Assembly (NCBI RefSeq): GCF_002814095.1
Contig: NZ_CP021913.1
Span: forward strand, 1,054,001 to 1,118,000
Source: Sagittula sp. P11
Lineage (GTDB): Bacteria > Pseudomonadota > Alphaproteobacteria > Rhodobacterales > Rhodobacteraceae
Reading direction: 5' to 3'
Length of the DNA stretch: 64,000 bases
The notes beneath the pieces were generated by a model that was not told the DNA's origin, made no database searches, and saw only the letters and a program-made list of their open reading frames with translations. The position numbers were made by a program, and so were the translations under genes. Positions 57,206 to 64,000 of this stretch are shown here, in pieces (position 1 is the first letter of the stretch; each line of letters opens with the position of its first letter).

Positions 57206-58285
57206 TCATTTCAGCCCGGTCGTGGCGATGCCGGTGGTGATGAACCGCTGCAGCCAGACGAAGACCAGCGTGATCGGGATCAGCGTCACCACGGTCATGG
57301 CAAGGATGTAGTGGAAGTCGGAGTTGAACTCTCCGGCGAACTGGGTGAGGCCCAGTTGCAGCGTGTGTTTCGTCGGGTCGGAGATCAGAACGATCAACGG
57401 CCAGAGGAAGTCGTTCCAGCGCCAGATCACGCTGAGGATGGCCAGCACGCTGAGCGCGGGCAGAGAAAGCGGCAGCACGATCCGCCAGAAGATCCGCCAT
57501 TCCGACGCCGCATCCATGCGCGCGGCCTCCAGCAGTTCGTCGGGAATGGTCAGCATGTACTGCCTGAGCAGGAACACCCCCGTAGGCGTGGCGGCGGCGG
57601 GAATGATCACGCCCCAGAGCGAGCCGAAGATGCCGAACGACCAGACCACGAAGAACAGCGAAACGAGGATGATCGAGGCCGGGATCAGGAGCGTGGCGAC
57701 GATCAGGATCGTAAAGGTCAGCCGCCCGGGAAAGCGGTACTTCGACAGGGCGAATGCGGCCATGGCGTTGATCAGCAGCGTGATCAGCGTCGCCGCCACC
57801 GTGACGAAGACGGAGTTGGCGAGATAGGTGAAGAAGTTGAAGGTCTCCTGCCCGTTCCGCTTCAGGATCGGGTCGAGGTAGTTCTCTAGCGCGACCCGCA
57901 TTTCCTCCTTCTCGCGCAGCTGTTCGCGCGGCACCTCGAAGACGTCATCGGGGGCGTCGAGCCGCGCCACCTCCGTGATCTTGCGCGTCGGCCCCGCCTT
58001 GAAGACCAGCGCCTCCGTGCCGTCCTCCGCCGTCCAGATCCAGACGGGTTTCTCGCCCACGCCGTCGATCTCCTGCATCACCTGGCTCATCGGCAGGATG
58101 CGGGTATCGAAGCTGTCGACGGCGGTTTCGGGCTTGATGGAGGAGAACAGCGTCCAGAGTACCGGCACCAGGATGACCAGCACGCCCAGAACGAGGTAGC
58201 CGTAGGCCAGCACGTCCTGGATGCCGATGCGTTCGGCGGTCTCGCGGTTGCCGGAGGTGCGGGAAAGGAAGGCGGAGACGCTCAT
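57206..58285 (-). CDS. Sugar ABC transporter permease, MalG type, with enlarged loop
   Basis: A 359-residue CUT1 permease; most are near 280. The conserved EAA loop is DELLEAARMDAASEWRIFWRIVLP. About 80 extra residues (roughly 60-140) lie between the first and second helices, including VWIWTAEDGTEALVFKAGPTR, which looks like a small extracytoplasmic domain. The remainder has five further helices. It pairs with the 58392 permease. A GTG or further upstream start is possible, but the ATG at 58285 fits. Confidence 0.92.
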   Translation of the reverse strand: MSVSAFLSRTSGNRETAERIGIQDVLAYGYLVLGVLVILVPVLWTLFSSIKPETAVDSFDTRILPMSQVMQEIDGVGEKPVWIWTAEDGTEALVFKAGPTRKITEVARLDAPDDVFEVPREQLREKEEMRVALENYLDPILKRNGQETFNFFTYLANSVFVTVAATLITLLINAMAAFALSKYRFPGRLTFTILIVATLLIPASIILVSLFFVVWSFGIFGSLWGVIIPAAATPTGVFLLRQYMLTIPDELLEAARMDAASEWRIFWRIVLPLSLPALSVLAILSVIWRWNDFLWPLIVLISDPTKHTLQLGLTQFAGEFNSDFHYILAMTVVTLIPITLVFVWLQRFITTGIATTGLK

Positions 58286-58330
58286 GCGGGTCTCCGCCCG
58301 TGGTGCGGGTGGTGGGGACGGATGCCTCCG

Positions 58331-58358
58331 GCGGAGGTATTTTGGCCAAGGCGAAGGG
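58331..58358 (+). repeat. Dispersed short repeat, copy 3
   Basis: GAGGTATTTTGGCCAAG followed by GCGAAGGG; differs from copy 1 at two or three positions. It is framed by CCTCCGGCGGAGG (58326-58338), a short hairpin. It lies in the 106-bp gap between the two permease genes. Confidence 0.65.
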
Positions 58359-58391
58359 CGGGCGCCTGTCTGTGGGTGGGTGGCGTGTGTG

Positions 58392-59816
58392 TCACAGGTC
58401 CGATTGCCTCCGCGTCAGCCAGAGCTGGAAGAAGGTGAAGACGGCGATGACGACCGCCATGAGGATCGATCCGGCGGCCGCCTGTCCGTAATCGGGGTGG
58501 TTCGAGGAGAAGGCGACCTCGTAGATGTTCTGCACGACCATGAAGGTTTCGCGCCCGGGGCCGCCGCCGGTCAGCAGGTAGACCTCGTCGAAGATCTGGA
58601 AGGAGCGGATGAGCGAAAGCACAAGGACGACGGTCAGGGTCGGCATGACCAGCGGAAGGGTGATGCGGCGGAATGCACGGAAGGGTTTCGTGGCGTCCAT
58701 CTTGGCGGCCTCGTAGAGGTCGGCTGGGATCGCCTGAAGGCCGGCCAGCAGGATCAGCATGTAGAAGCCCATGTGCGACCAGCAGAAGACGAAGACCAGC
58801 CAGAAGAAGGGCCAGCCTGTGTTGGGTGTCACCAACCAGTTCACCGGGCGGTAGCGCCCGAAGTCGAAGACCGCGTCGAACTGGATCGACAGCAGCATGA
58901 GGACGGCGGCGATGCCGAAGCCGATCACCGCCGCGCGGGCGATGGCCCGTTCGCTGGCCACCAGCCACAGGAGCAGCGCCGCCAGCGCCAGCCCCAGCCA
59001 GCCGCTGCCGGGCAGACCCACCATGGACAGCGGCTGTGCCCATGCGGTCAGGAGTGCGAAGACCCCGCAGAAGACGCCCGCCCAAGCGGTGGAGAGACCG
59101 CCCTCGCCGCGCAATGTGCGCTCGGAGACCACCATCAGCACGATGCCGAAGACGACAGTCGCCGCGATGTCGAAGCCCGACAGCCCGGCGAGTGTCGAGA
59201 GCGTGTCCTGCGTGCCGCCGATCGCGGCGTTCAGGGCCCCCTTGCGGTGCAGGACCCAGTTCCAGATGTTGGCGATGACCACCGGCGACAGCATCACCGG
59301 GTAGAAGAACATCGCCCGCCAAAACCCCCTGCCCCGGATGTTGCGGTTGACCACCAGCGCGGTCAGCAGCGCCACGACGACCATCACGGGCACCTGGATG
59401 ACCACGAACCAGAGCGTGTTGAACATGCCGGTCCAGAAGTTGTAACCGGCGTTGCTGCAGGTCTTGGGAATGAAGATGTTCGCGCAGTCGAAGATGTCCC
59501 GGTACTTCTCCAGCCCCACGAAGGGCCGGTCGAAGAGCGCGATGGACGATCCGCCTGTCATCGAGACATAGACGTTCAGGATCATCGGCAGGAAGGTGAA
59601 GAAGCCGAAGATCAGCATGTTTGGCAGAAGCAGTGCGTAAGGCACGCCGATCCGTCCGAACAGGCTTTGCGACAGCTCCACCGGGAACCCCAGCAGATCG
59701 GCGAAGAAGCGGGGCACCTGCCGGAGGGTGTAGCTGCGGTGGCTCAGAAGCCACGCCGCGCCCCCCACGACCCAGGCAAGCCCGAGGATGGTCATCGCCA
59801 GTCCGGCCGGTGTCAT
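58392..59816 (-). CDS. Sugar ABC transporter permease, MalF type, with enlarged membrane part
   Basis: A 474-residue CUT1 permease; usual MalF relatives are near 300 apart from long enteric MalF. The EAA loop PADLYEAAKMDATKPFRAFRRITLP lies near the C-terminus. Extra residues (about 200-290) form additional hydrophobic helices (DIAATVVFGIVLMVVSERTL and WLGLALAALLLWLVASERAI). It is the first permease gene after the binding-protein gene. The enlarged region has no motif I recognise. A TTG/GTG start upstream is not needed. Confidence 0.9.
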   Translation of the reverse strand: MTPAGLAMTILGLAWVVGGAAWLLSHRSYTLRQVPRFFADLLGFPVELSQSLFGRIGVPYALLLPNMLIFGFFTFLPMILNVYVSMTGGSSIALFDRPFVGLEKYRDIFDCANIFIPKTCSNAGYNFWTGMFNTLWFVVIQVPVMVVVALLTALVVNRNIRGRGFWRAMFFYPVMLSPVVIANIWNWVLHRKGALNAAIGGTQDTLSTLAGLSGFDIAATVVFGIVLMVVSERTLRGEGGLSTAWAGVFCGVFALLTAWAQPLSMVGLPGSGWLGLALAALLLWLVASERAIARAAVIGFGIAAVLMLLSIQFDAVFDFGRYRPVNWLVTPNTGWPFFWLVFVFCWSHMGFYMLILLAGLQAIPADLYEAAKMDATKPFRAFRRITLPLVMPTLTVVLVLSLIRSFQIFDEVYLLTGGGPGRETFMVVQNIYEVAFSSNHPDYGQAAAGSILMAVVIAVFTFFQLWLTRRQSDL

Positions 59817-59848
59817 GGTCTCTCCCGTTCCAAGGGGGCTGCGGCGTG

Positions 59849-59874
59849 ACGGGGCGGACCGTAGGCCGCCCCGT
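59849..59874 (-). promoter_or_regulatory. Intercistronic hairpin after the sugar-binding protein gene
   Basis: ACGGGGCGG (59849-59857) and CCGCCCCGT (59866-59874) form a 9-bp perfect stem with an 8-base loop, ten bases after the stop codon. There is no U-tract on the minus-strand transcript. It parallels the hairpins after the BMP and urtA genes. Confidence 0.55.
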
Positions 59875-59883
59875 GCGCATCCG

Positions 59884-61170
59884 TCAGCGGGCGTTGGTTT
59901 CCAGTTCCTCGGAAATCTTCTCCATCGCCTCGTCCAGCGTCAGTTCGCCGTTCATCGCGGCCGAGAGGTACTGCACGGTCGCGTTGTACATGACGAAGCC
60001 GAACTGCGAGCCTTGGAGGTCGTAGGCCTGCGGCGTCTCTTCGGCGGCGGCAGCGGCCATATCGGTGAAGGTCTTGAGCGCTTCGGCCACCGCTTCGGTC
60101 GCGCCGGCGCCTTCGTAATCCAGGCCTTCCTTCTGAAGCCCGGCGTGCGCCGGGATCGCGAAGGTGCGGGCGTACCACTCGCGCGCCTGTTCCTCTTCGC
60201 CCATCCAGCCGACGAAGGCGGCCGCGGCGGCTTCCTTCTCCGCATCGCCGGACTTGAAGGCCACGAGACCCGCGCCGCCCGGCATCACGCCGCAGCCCTC
60301 GGGACCGCAGGGAACGGGAACCACCTTCCAGTCGAAGGCGTCGCCCACGTTGTCCTGCACGTTCGAGGTGTTCCACGACCCGGACATGTAGAACGGCACT
60401 TCCTGGTTGAAGAACAGCTCGTTGCCGTTGGTGTACTTGGCGCCCGATGCGGCGGGCCAGATGTCGGCGGGCATCAGGCCGCTTTCATGCCAGTCGAGCA
60501 TCATCTGCGCGAAGGTCCTGAAGCCTTCGTCGACGATCAGGTTGCCTTCGTTGTCGAAGTACTTGGCACCGTAGGACATGGCCGGCCCGGCGGAGCGGTG
60601 GCCGGAGCGGTCCATCACCATCCCGGCGTAGGAGCCCGTCTCGTCCATGACCGCCTGCGTGGCTTCTGCCCACTCTTCCCAGGTCGCGCCCGGTTCCGGC
60701 AGGTCCACGCCCGCTTCCTCGAACATGGTGAGGTTCACGTAGGGACCGGTCACCGTCATCTCGGTGTGGAAGCCGTAGATGCCGCCCTCGGTGCCCGCAC
60801 GGTACCACGGCAGGACCGCGCCATAGGCGGCTTCCCATGCCTCGGCATCGACGTGCGGGGTCAGGTCGACGTAATAGGGGTGCATGCCGCCAAGGTTGGT
60901 GACAAACGACAGGTCCGGCCCGGTGCCCGCCTCGAGCTGGATCGGAAGCTGCTCGCGGATCACGTTGTAGCCCACGGCGTTGAGCGTGATCTGAACGTCA
61001 GGGTTCTGCTCCTGGTAGCGTTCCGCGAACTCCTGGATGATGGCTGCCTTGCCGTCCACGTCCGAGATCATCAGATCGAGTTCCACGGCCTGGGCCGCTC
61101 CGGCGGTCAGGGCAAGGGCCGAAACGGATCCGGCCACGACGGCGCGCAGCGCTCCGCGTCTTGTCAGCAT
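59884..61170 (-). CDS. Sugar ABC transporter extracellular solute-binding protein
   Basis: A 428-residue family 1 binding protein with a signal peptide (LTRRGALRAVVAGSVSALALTAGAAQA; a twin-Arg-like start with TRR-x-L). The mature protein opens VELDLMISDVDGKAAIIQEFAERYQEQNPDV, typical of family 1 sugar-binding proteins. The ATG at 61170 has GGGAGGAAT upstream and is clearly the start, against longer frames to 61248. It is the first gene of the sugar operon and divergent from the isomerase gene. Confidence 0.94.
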   Translation of the reverse strand: MLTRRGALRAVVAGSVSALALTAGAAQAVELDLMISDVDGKAAIIQEFAERYQEQNPDVQITLNAVGYNVIREQLPIQLEAGTGPDLSFVTNLGGMHPYYVDLTPHVDAEAWEAAYGAVLPWYRAGTEGGIYGFHTEMTVTGPYVNLTMFEEAGVDLPEPGATWEEWAEATQAVMDETGSYAGMVMDRSGHRSAGPAMSYGAKYFDNEGNLIVDEGFRTFAQMMLDWHESGLMPADIWPAASGAKYTNGNELFFNQEVPFYMSGSWNTSNVQDNVGDAFDWKVVPVPCGPEGCGVMPGGAGLVAFKSGDAEKEAAAAAFVGWMGEEEQAREWYARTFAIPAHAGLQKEGLDYEGAGATEAVAEALKTFTDMAAAAAEETPQAYDLQGSQFGFVMYNATVQYLSAAMNGELTLDEAMEKISEELETNAR

Positions 61171-61385
61171 TACGAATTCCTCCCATGTCGTCCCCGCTTT
61201 GCCGCAGGGATCTGCCGGGATACTGCGGTCGGTCGCGGCCCGGGTCAACCTGCTACCGACCAGATTGATGCACGATTGCTACTGCCTCTCGATGTGTTGG
61301 CCCGCGGAGGATTTTTCGCAAGGGGAAAGCTCTCCTTTACCTTGGCCGCGTTAAGCCTCGGAGTTGGATACCGAAGGACCAGCCC
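61171..61385. other. Divergent promoter region of the sugar-binding protein and isomerase genes
   Basis: A 215-bp region that should contain both promoters. No regulator gene is adjacent and no clear palindromic operator is seen. A TTTTTCGCAAGGGGAAAGC patch near 61313-61332 and GTTGGATAC near 61362 are ordinary. Confidence 0.3.
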
Positions 61386-62336
61386 ATGAAACTCGGAACG
61401 CTTTCCGACAGCCTGCATCAACTGCCGTTCGAAGAGATGCTGGACACCGGCGCCACGCTTGGCCTGGCAGGGGTGGAGGTGAACGTCGGCGGCTGGTCAG
61501 CGACGCCGCATGCCGACGTGCCGACGCTTCTGTCGGATGTGAGGGCGCGCGATGCCTACCTCAGGGCATTCGCTGCCCGCGGACTGGAGATCTCGGCGCT
61601 GAACGTGACCGGCAATGCGCTCAACCCGTCCACCCGCGACCATGCCGACGCGTTGGTCGATACCATCCGGCTGGCAGGCGCGCTCGGGGTGGGGATGGTT
61701 GTGACCACGTCCGGCCTGCCCGCCGCCAATGCCGCCGACACCGCGCCGAACTGGATCACCTCCTCCAACTCGGCCGAAAACACCGCGGCGCTGCGCTACC
61801 AGTGGGAGGACGTGCTCTATCCTTTCTGGACGGGCATGGCGGCGCTGGCGCGGGAAAACGGCGTGTCCAGGATCGCGATCACGATGCATGCGGGGCAATG
61901 TGTGCACAACGTCTATACGTTGCAGAACCTCCGGGAGGTTATCGGCCCGCAGATCGGCGCGAACCTCGACCCGTCGCAATTGATGTTGATGGGGGCCGAC
62001 CCGATCAGCTCCATCGATGCGCTGGGGGATGCGCTATACCGGGTCCATGTCACCGACATCATGATCAACCCGCCGGTGCTGGCCACGACCTCGTATATCG
62101 ACACCGGCTGCCTGACGGACATCAACGCCCGCGCGTGGAGCTATGCCACCCCCGGCTACGGACATGACGCGGACTGGTGGGCACGATTCGCGTATCGGTT
62201 GTGCCTGAACGACTACGACGGCTGGTTGTCCCTCGTTCACCAGGACCAGGTGCTCTCTCCCAGGGCCGCACTCGAGAAATCGATCAGCGTCATGCGCCGG
62301 GCGCTGCCCGGACCGCTTTGCGCGACACGGACCTGA
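61386..62336 (+). CDS. Sugar phosphate isomerase/epimerase-like TIM-barrel protein
   Basis: A 316-residue xylose-isomerase-like TIM-barrel protein. The N-terminus MKLGTLSDSLHQLPFEEMLD fits the AP-endonuclease-2/sugar isomerase superfamily; ITMHAGQCVHN and NLDPSQLMLMG are the conserved metal-ligand strands (His and Asp), and RVHVTDIMINP is the C-terminal metal strand. In keto-sugar pathways such enzymes cleave or isomerise 3-keto-glycosides. It is divergent from the ABC operon and likely shares its function. The exact reaction is inferred from context. Confidence 0.85.
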   Translation: MKLGTLSDSLHQLPFEEMLDTGATLGLAGVEVNVGGWSATPHADVPTLLSDVRARDAYLRAFAARGLEISALNVTGNALNPSTRDHADALVDTIRLAGALGVGMVVTTSGLPAANAADTAPNWITSSNSAENTAALRYQWEDVLYPFWTGMAALARENGVSRIAITMHAGQCVHNVYTLQNLREVIGPQIGANLDPSQLMLMGADPISSIDALGDALYRVHVTDIMINPPVLATTSYIDTGCLTDINARAWSYATPGYGHDADWWARFAYRLCLNDYDGWLSLVHQDQVLSPRAALEKSISVMRRALPGPLCATRT

Positions 62337-62717
62337 CGGCCGGCGCGCCTCGGGGCAGACCGTGAATGCCCGTCAGTGCGGGCGGGTGTCTCGGGGCGCC
62401 TGTCTGCCCAGATGCCCCCGGCAATAGGCGCTCTGGCCAGCGCTAACATTTCCCGAAGAATTTTCTTGTCAGGTCAGGTCCGCCGTGCCAACGATGGTAT
62501 ACCAAAGCCGCAGCGGCACGAAGACCCGCGCAAAATCAGCGGCACTTGGAAGGGAGGAAGACGGACGAAACGACAGCGCCGCTGTCGCTTTTCCGCACGT
62601 CGAACGGATCGTTCCCTCCCTGTTCTGAAACGGCGGCGCGCCATACGCCGCTGACGACAAACAAAGCCCGCACCCGGCACGTCAGAGGCCGGGGCGGACA
62701 GGGAGGACCAGACCGAC
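62337..62717. promoter_or_regulatory. Long leader region of the second ABC operon
   Basis: A 381-bp region upstream of the ABC ATPase. It holds TGGTATACCA (62495-62504), a 10-base perfect palindrome of the type bound by GntR-family regulators, two CAGCGGCAC direct repeats (about 62511 and 62537), and CGACAGCGCCGCTGTCG (62571-62587), a perfect inverted repeat followed by CTTTTCC, which could be an attenuator hairpin (6-bp stem, 5-base loop) or an operator. No coding content is seen. Confidence 0.5.
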
Positions 62718-63458
62718 ATGAGCCTTATCGAATTGAAAGGCATCACCAAAAGCTTCGGCGCCATCCATGCGCTGAACGGGATCGACCTGACGATTCAGCC
62801 CGGCGAGGCCGTGGGTCTCATGGGCGACAACGGCGCCGGCAAGTCGACCCTGATGAAGATCATCGCCGGCAACTTCTCTCCGACGGCGGGCAAGATCCTG
62901 ATCGAGGGCAAGCCCGTGCACATGACAAGGCCGATCGAGGCCCGGGAAAACGGGATCGAGATCGTCTACCAGGACCTCGCGCTCTGCGACAACCTCACGG
63001 CGGCGGCGAACGTGTTCCTCGGGCGGGAAATCTCGACCGGGGTCTGGCCCTTCCGCAAGCTCGATTACCAGGCCATGTATGCCAAGGCGGGCGAACTCTT
63101 CGGCGAGCTGAAGTCCGAGACCCGCCCCCGCGACCTGGTCAAGCAGATGTCGGGCGGCCAGCGGCAGGCGGTGGCCATCGCCCGCACGCGGCTGTCGGAC
63201 CCGAAGCTGGTGCTGATGGACGAACCGACCGCCGCGATCTCTGTCCGGCAGGTGAAAGAGGTTCTGGCCCTCATCAAGCGACTGAAGGACACCGGCCACG
63301 CCGTGATCCTCGTCAGCCACCGGATGCCGGACGTTTTCGATGTCTGCGACCGCGTGGCCGTCCTGCGCCGCGGCACAAAGGTGGCCGACAAGCGCATCAC
63401 AGACACGACCCCCGAAGAGGTCACCGGACTCATCATCGGAGCGATCGAGGCAGCATGA
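62718..63458 (+). CDS. ABC ATPase of a ribose/fructose-type (CUT2) importer
   Basis: A 246-residue single-domain ATPase. Walker A is GDNGAGKST, the signature MSGGQRQAVAIARTR and Walker B LVLMDEPTAAI. CUT2 ATPases are usually duplicated (about 500 residues), but the short single-domain form (FrcA-like) occurs in Rhodobacterales and rhizobia. The stop overlaps the permease start by four bases. The binding protein is not seen on either side within the window. Substrate class is inferred as monosaccharide. Confidence 0.93.
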   Translation: MSLIELKGITKSFGAIHALNGIDLTIQPGEAVGLMGDNGAGKSTLMKIIAGNFSPTAGKILIEGKPVHMTRPIEARENGIEIVYQDLALCDNLTAAANVFLGREISTGVWPFRKLDYQAMYAKAGELFGELKSETRPRDLVKQMSGGQRQAVAIARTRLSDPKLVLMDEPTAAISVRQVKEVLALIKRLKDTGHAVILVSHRMPDVFDVCDRVAVLRRGTKVADKRITDTTPEEVTGLIIGAIEAA

Positions 63459-64000
63459 CCGACACCACCCCCACCGAAGAACACGCCAAGACGGCGCAGC
63501 AACCTGTCGACCACGCGGCGATCGACGACAGCATAACGTCCCGGCAGGAAGTCACGGGGATCGGCGCGATCATCCGCACCCAGCCCTTCTGGGTCTTTGT
63601 CGCAATCCTGTTCATCGCGCTGGTCATGAGCTTTGTCTCGGACGCCTTCATGACCGAACGCAACATGTTCAACATCACCCGCAACATGGCCTACTTCGGG
63701 ATCATGGCACTGGGCATGTCGGCGGTTATCTGTACTGCCGGGATCGATCTGTCGGTCGGCTCGTTGCTGGGGCTGTGCGGCATCAACCTCGCGCTGGTGC
63801 TGCAGGCCGGTTGGGGAGTGGAGGTCGGCTTCATTGCCTGCATGCTGACTGCCGCCATAGTGGGCTTCATCAACGGCGTGCTGATCGCATACGTGAGGCT
63901 TGCACCCTTTGTCGTCACGCTGGGGATGCTGGCTATGGCACGATCCGTCGCGATGGTCGTGTCCAACAACAAGATGATCTACGAATTCGGCCCCGACCAG
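63455..64000 (+). CDS. CUT2-type sugar ABC permease, 3' end outside window
   Basis: 182 codons are visible before the window ends. A hydrophilic N-terminus of about 45 residues precedes the first helix (FWVFVAILFIALVMSFVSDAFM). The conserved block ALGMSAVICTAGIDLSVGSLLGL is the signature of RbsC/FrcC-type permeases. It is coupled to the ATPase gene by an ATGA overlap. The rest of the operon lies beyond the edge. Confidence 0.93.
   Translation, partial: MTDTTPTEEHAKTAQQPVDHAAIDDSITSRQEVTGIGAIIRTQPFWVFVAILFIALVMSFVSDAFMTERNMFNITRNMAYFGIMALGMSAVICTAGIDLSVGSLLGLCGINLALVLQAGWGVEVGFIACMLTAAIVGFINGVLIAYVRLAPFVVTLGMLAMARSVAMVVSNNKMIYEFGPDQ

Overview
The window is a chromosomal stretch of a GC-rich alphaproteobacterium, most likely of the Rhodobacterales (Roseobacter/Rhodobacter group). 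This rests on the protein families seen: a class I lysyl-tRNA synthetase, an alphaproteobacterial-only membrane family next to a TauE exporter, the order Nfu-tsaB-rimI, short S49 peptidase and zinc-ribbon genes, urease next to urtABCDE, and dispersed short repeats of a type I recall from this group. No rRNA, tRNA, CRISPR, transposase, integrase or phage gene was seen. The coding density is that of core chromosome with accessory catabolic islands.

Layout. 1-1.7 kb: end of an Nfu Fe-S scaffold, then tsaB and rimI. 1.9-7.4 kb: a BMP-type nucleoside ABC transporter operon with a LysE exporter gene between its two permease genes. 7.5-10 kb: a TauE/SafE exporter overlapping a TIGR02186-like membrane protein, and a glycosyltransferase-like protein. 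10-19.3 kb (mostly minus strand): uvrC, a short-chain dehydrogenase, a Ca/Na antiporter, a 64-residue zinc-ribbon membrane protein, an S49 peptidase, priA, the divergent fructose-6-phosphate aldolase gene, and a kinase-like unknown. 19.4-23.2 kb: an orphan ParA ATPase, a beta-rich secreted protein, and a secreted beta-sandwich protein followed directly by a class 3 lipase without signal peptide (possible effector/immunity pair). 23.3-33 kb: lysK, a TerB-like protein, an L,D-transpeptidase, a PBP4-type carboxypeptidase, nadD, a transmembrane chemoreceptor and ettA. 33-36 kb: a GT2 glycosyltransferase, two nearly identical cold-shock genes with a shared structured leader, a RbsD/FucU protein and a 29-codon gene with a near-consensus Shine-Dalgarno sequence.

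36-50.4 kb is a nitrogen island: a minus-strand urease cluster (ureD-A-B, three accessory genes, ureC, a secreted unknown, ureE-F-G) divergent from the plus-strand urea transporter urtABCDE. Urea taken up by UrtABCDE would be hydrolysed by the Ni-urease, whose metallocentre is assembled by UreDEFG. A soluble globin-coupled chemoreceptor gene follows urtE.

52-62.3 kb is a sugar island on the minus strand: carbohydrate-esterase-like hydrolase, three Gfo/Idh/MocA dehydrogenases, ABC ATPase, two oversized permeases and a solute-binding protein, with a divergent TIM-barrel sugar isomerase. Together they look like uptake and oxidative (keto-sugar) breakdown of an unidentified glycoside. 62.7 kb to the end starts a second, ribose/xylose-type ABC importer behind a 381-bp leader with palindromes.
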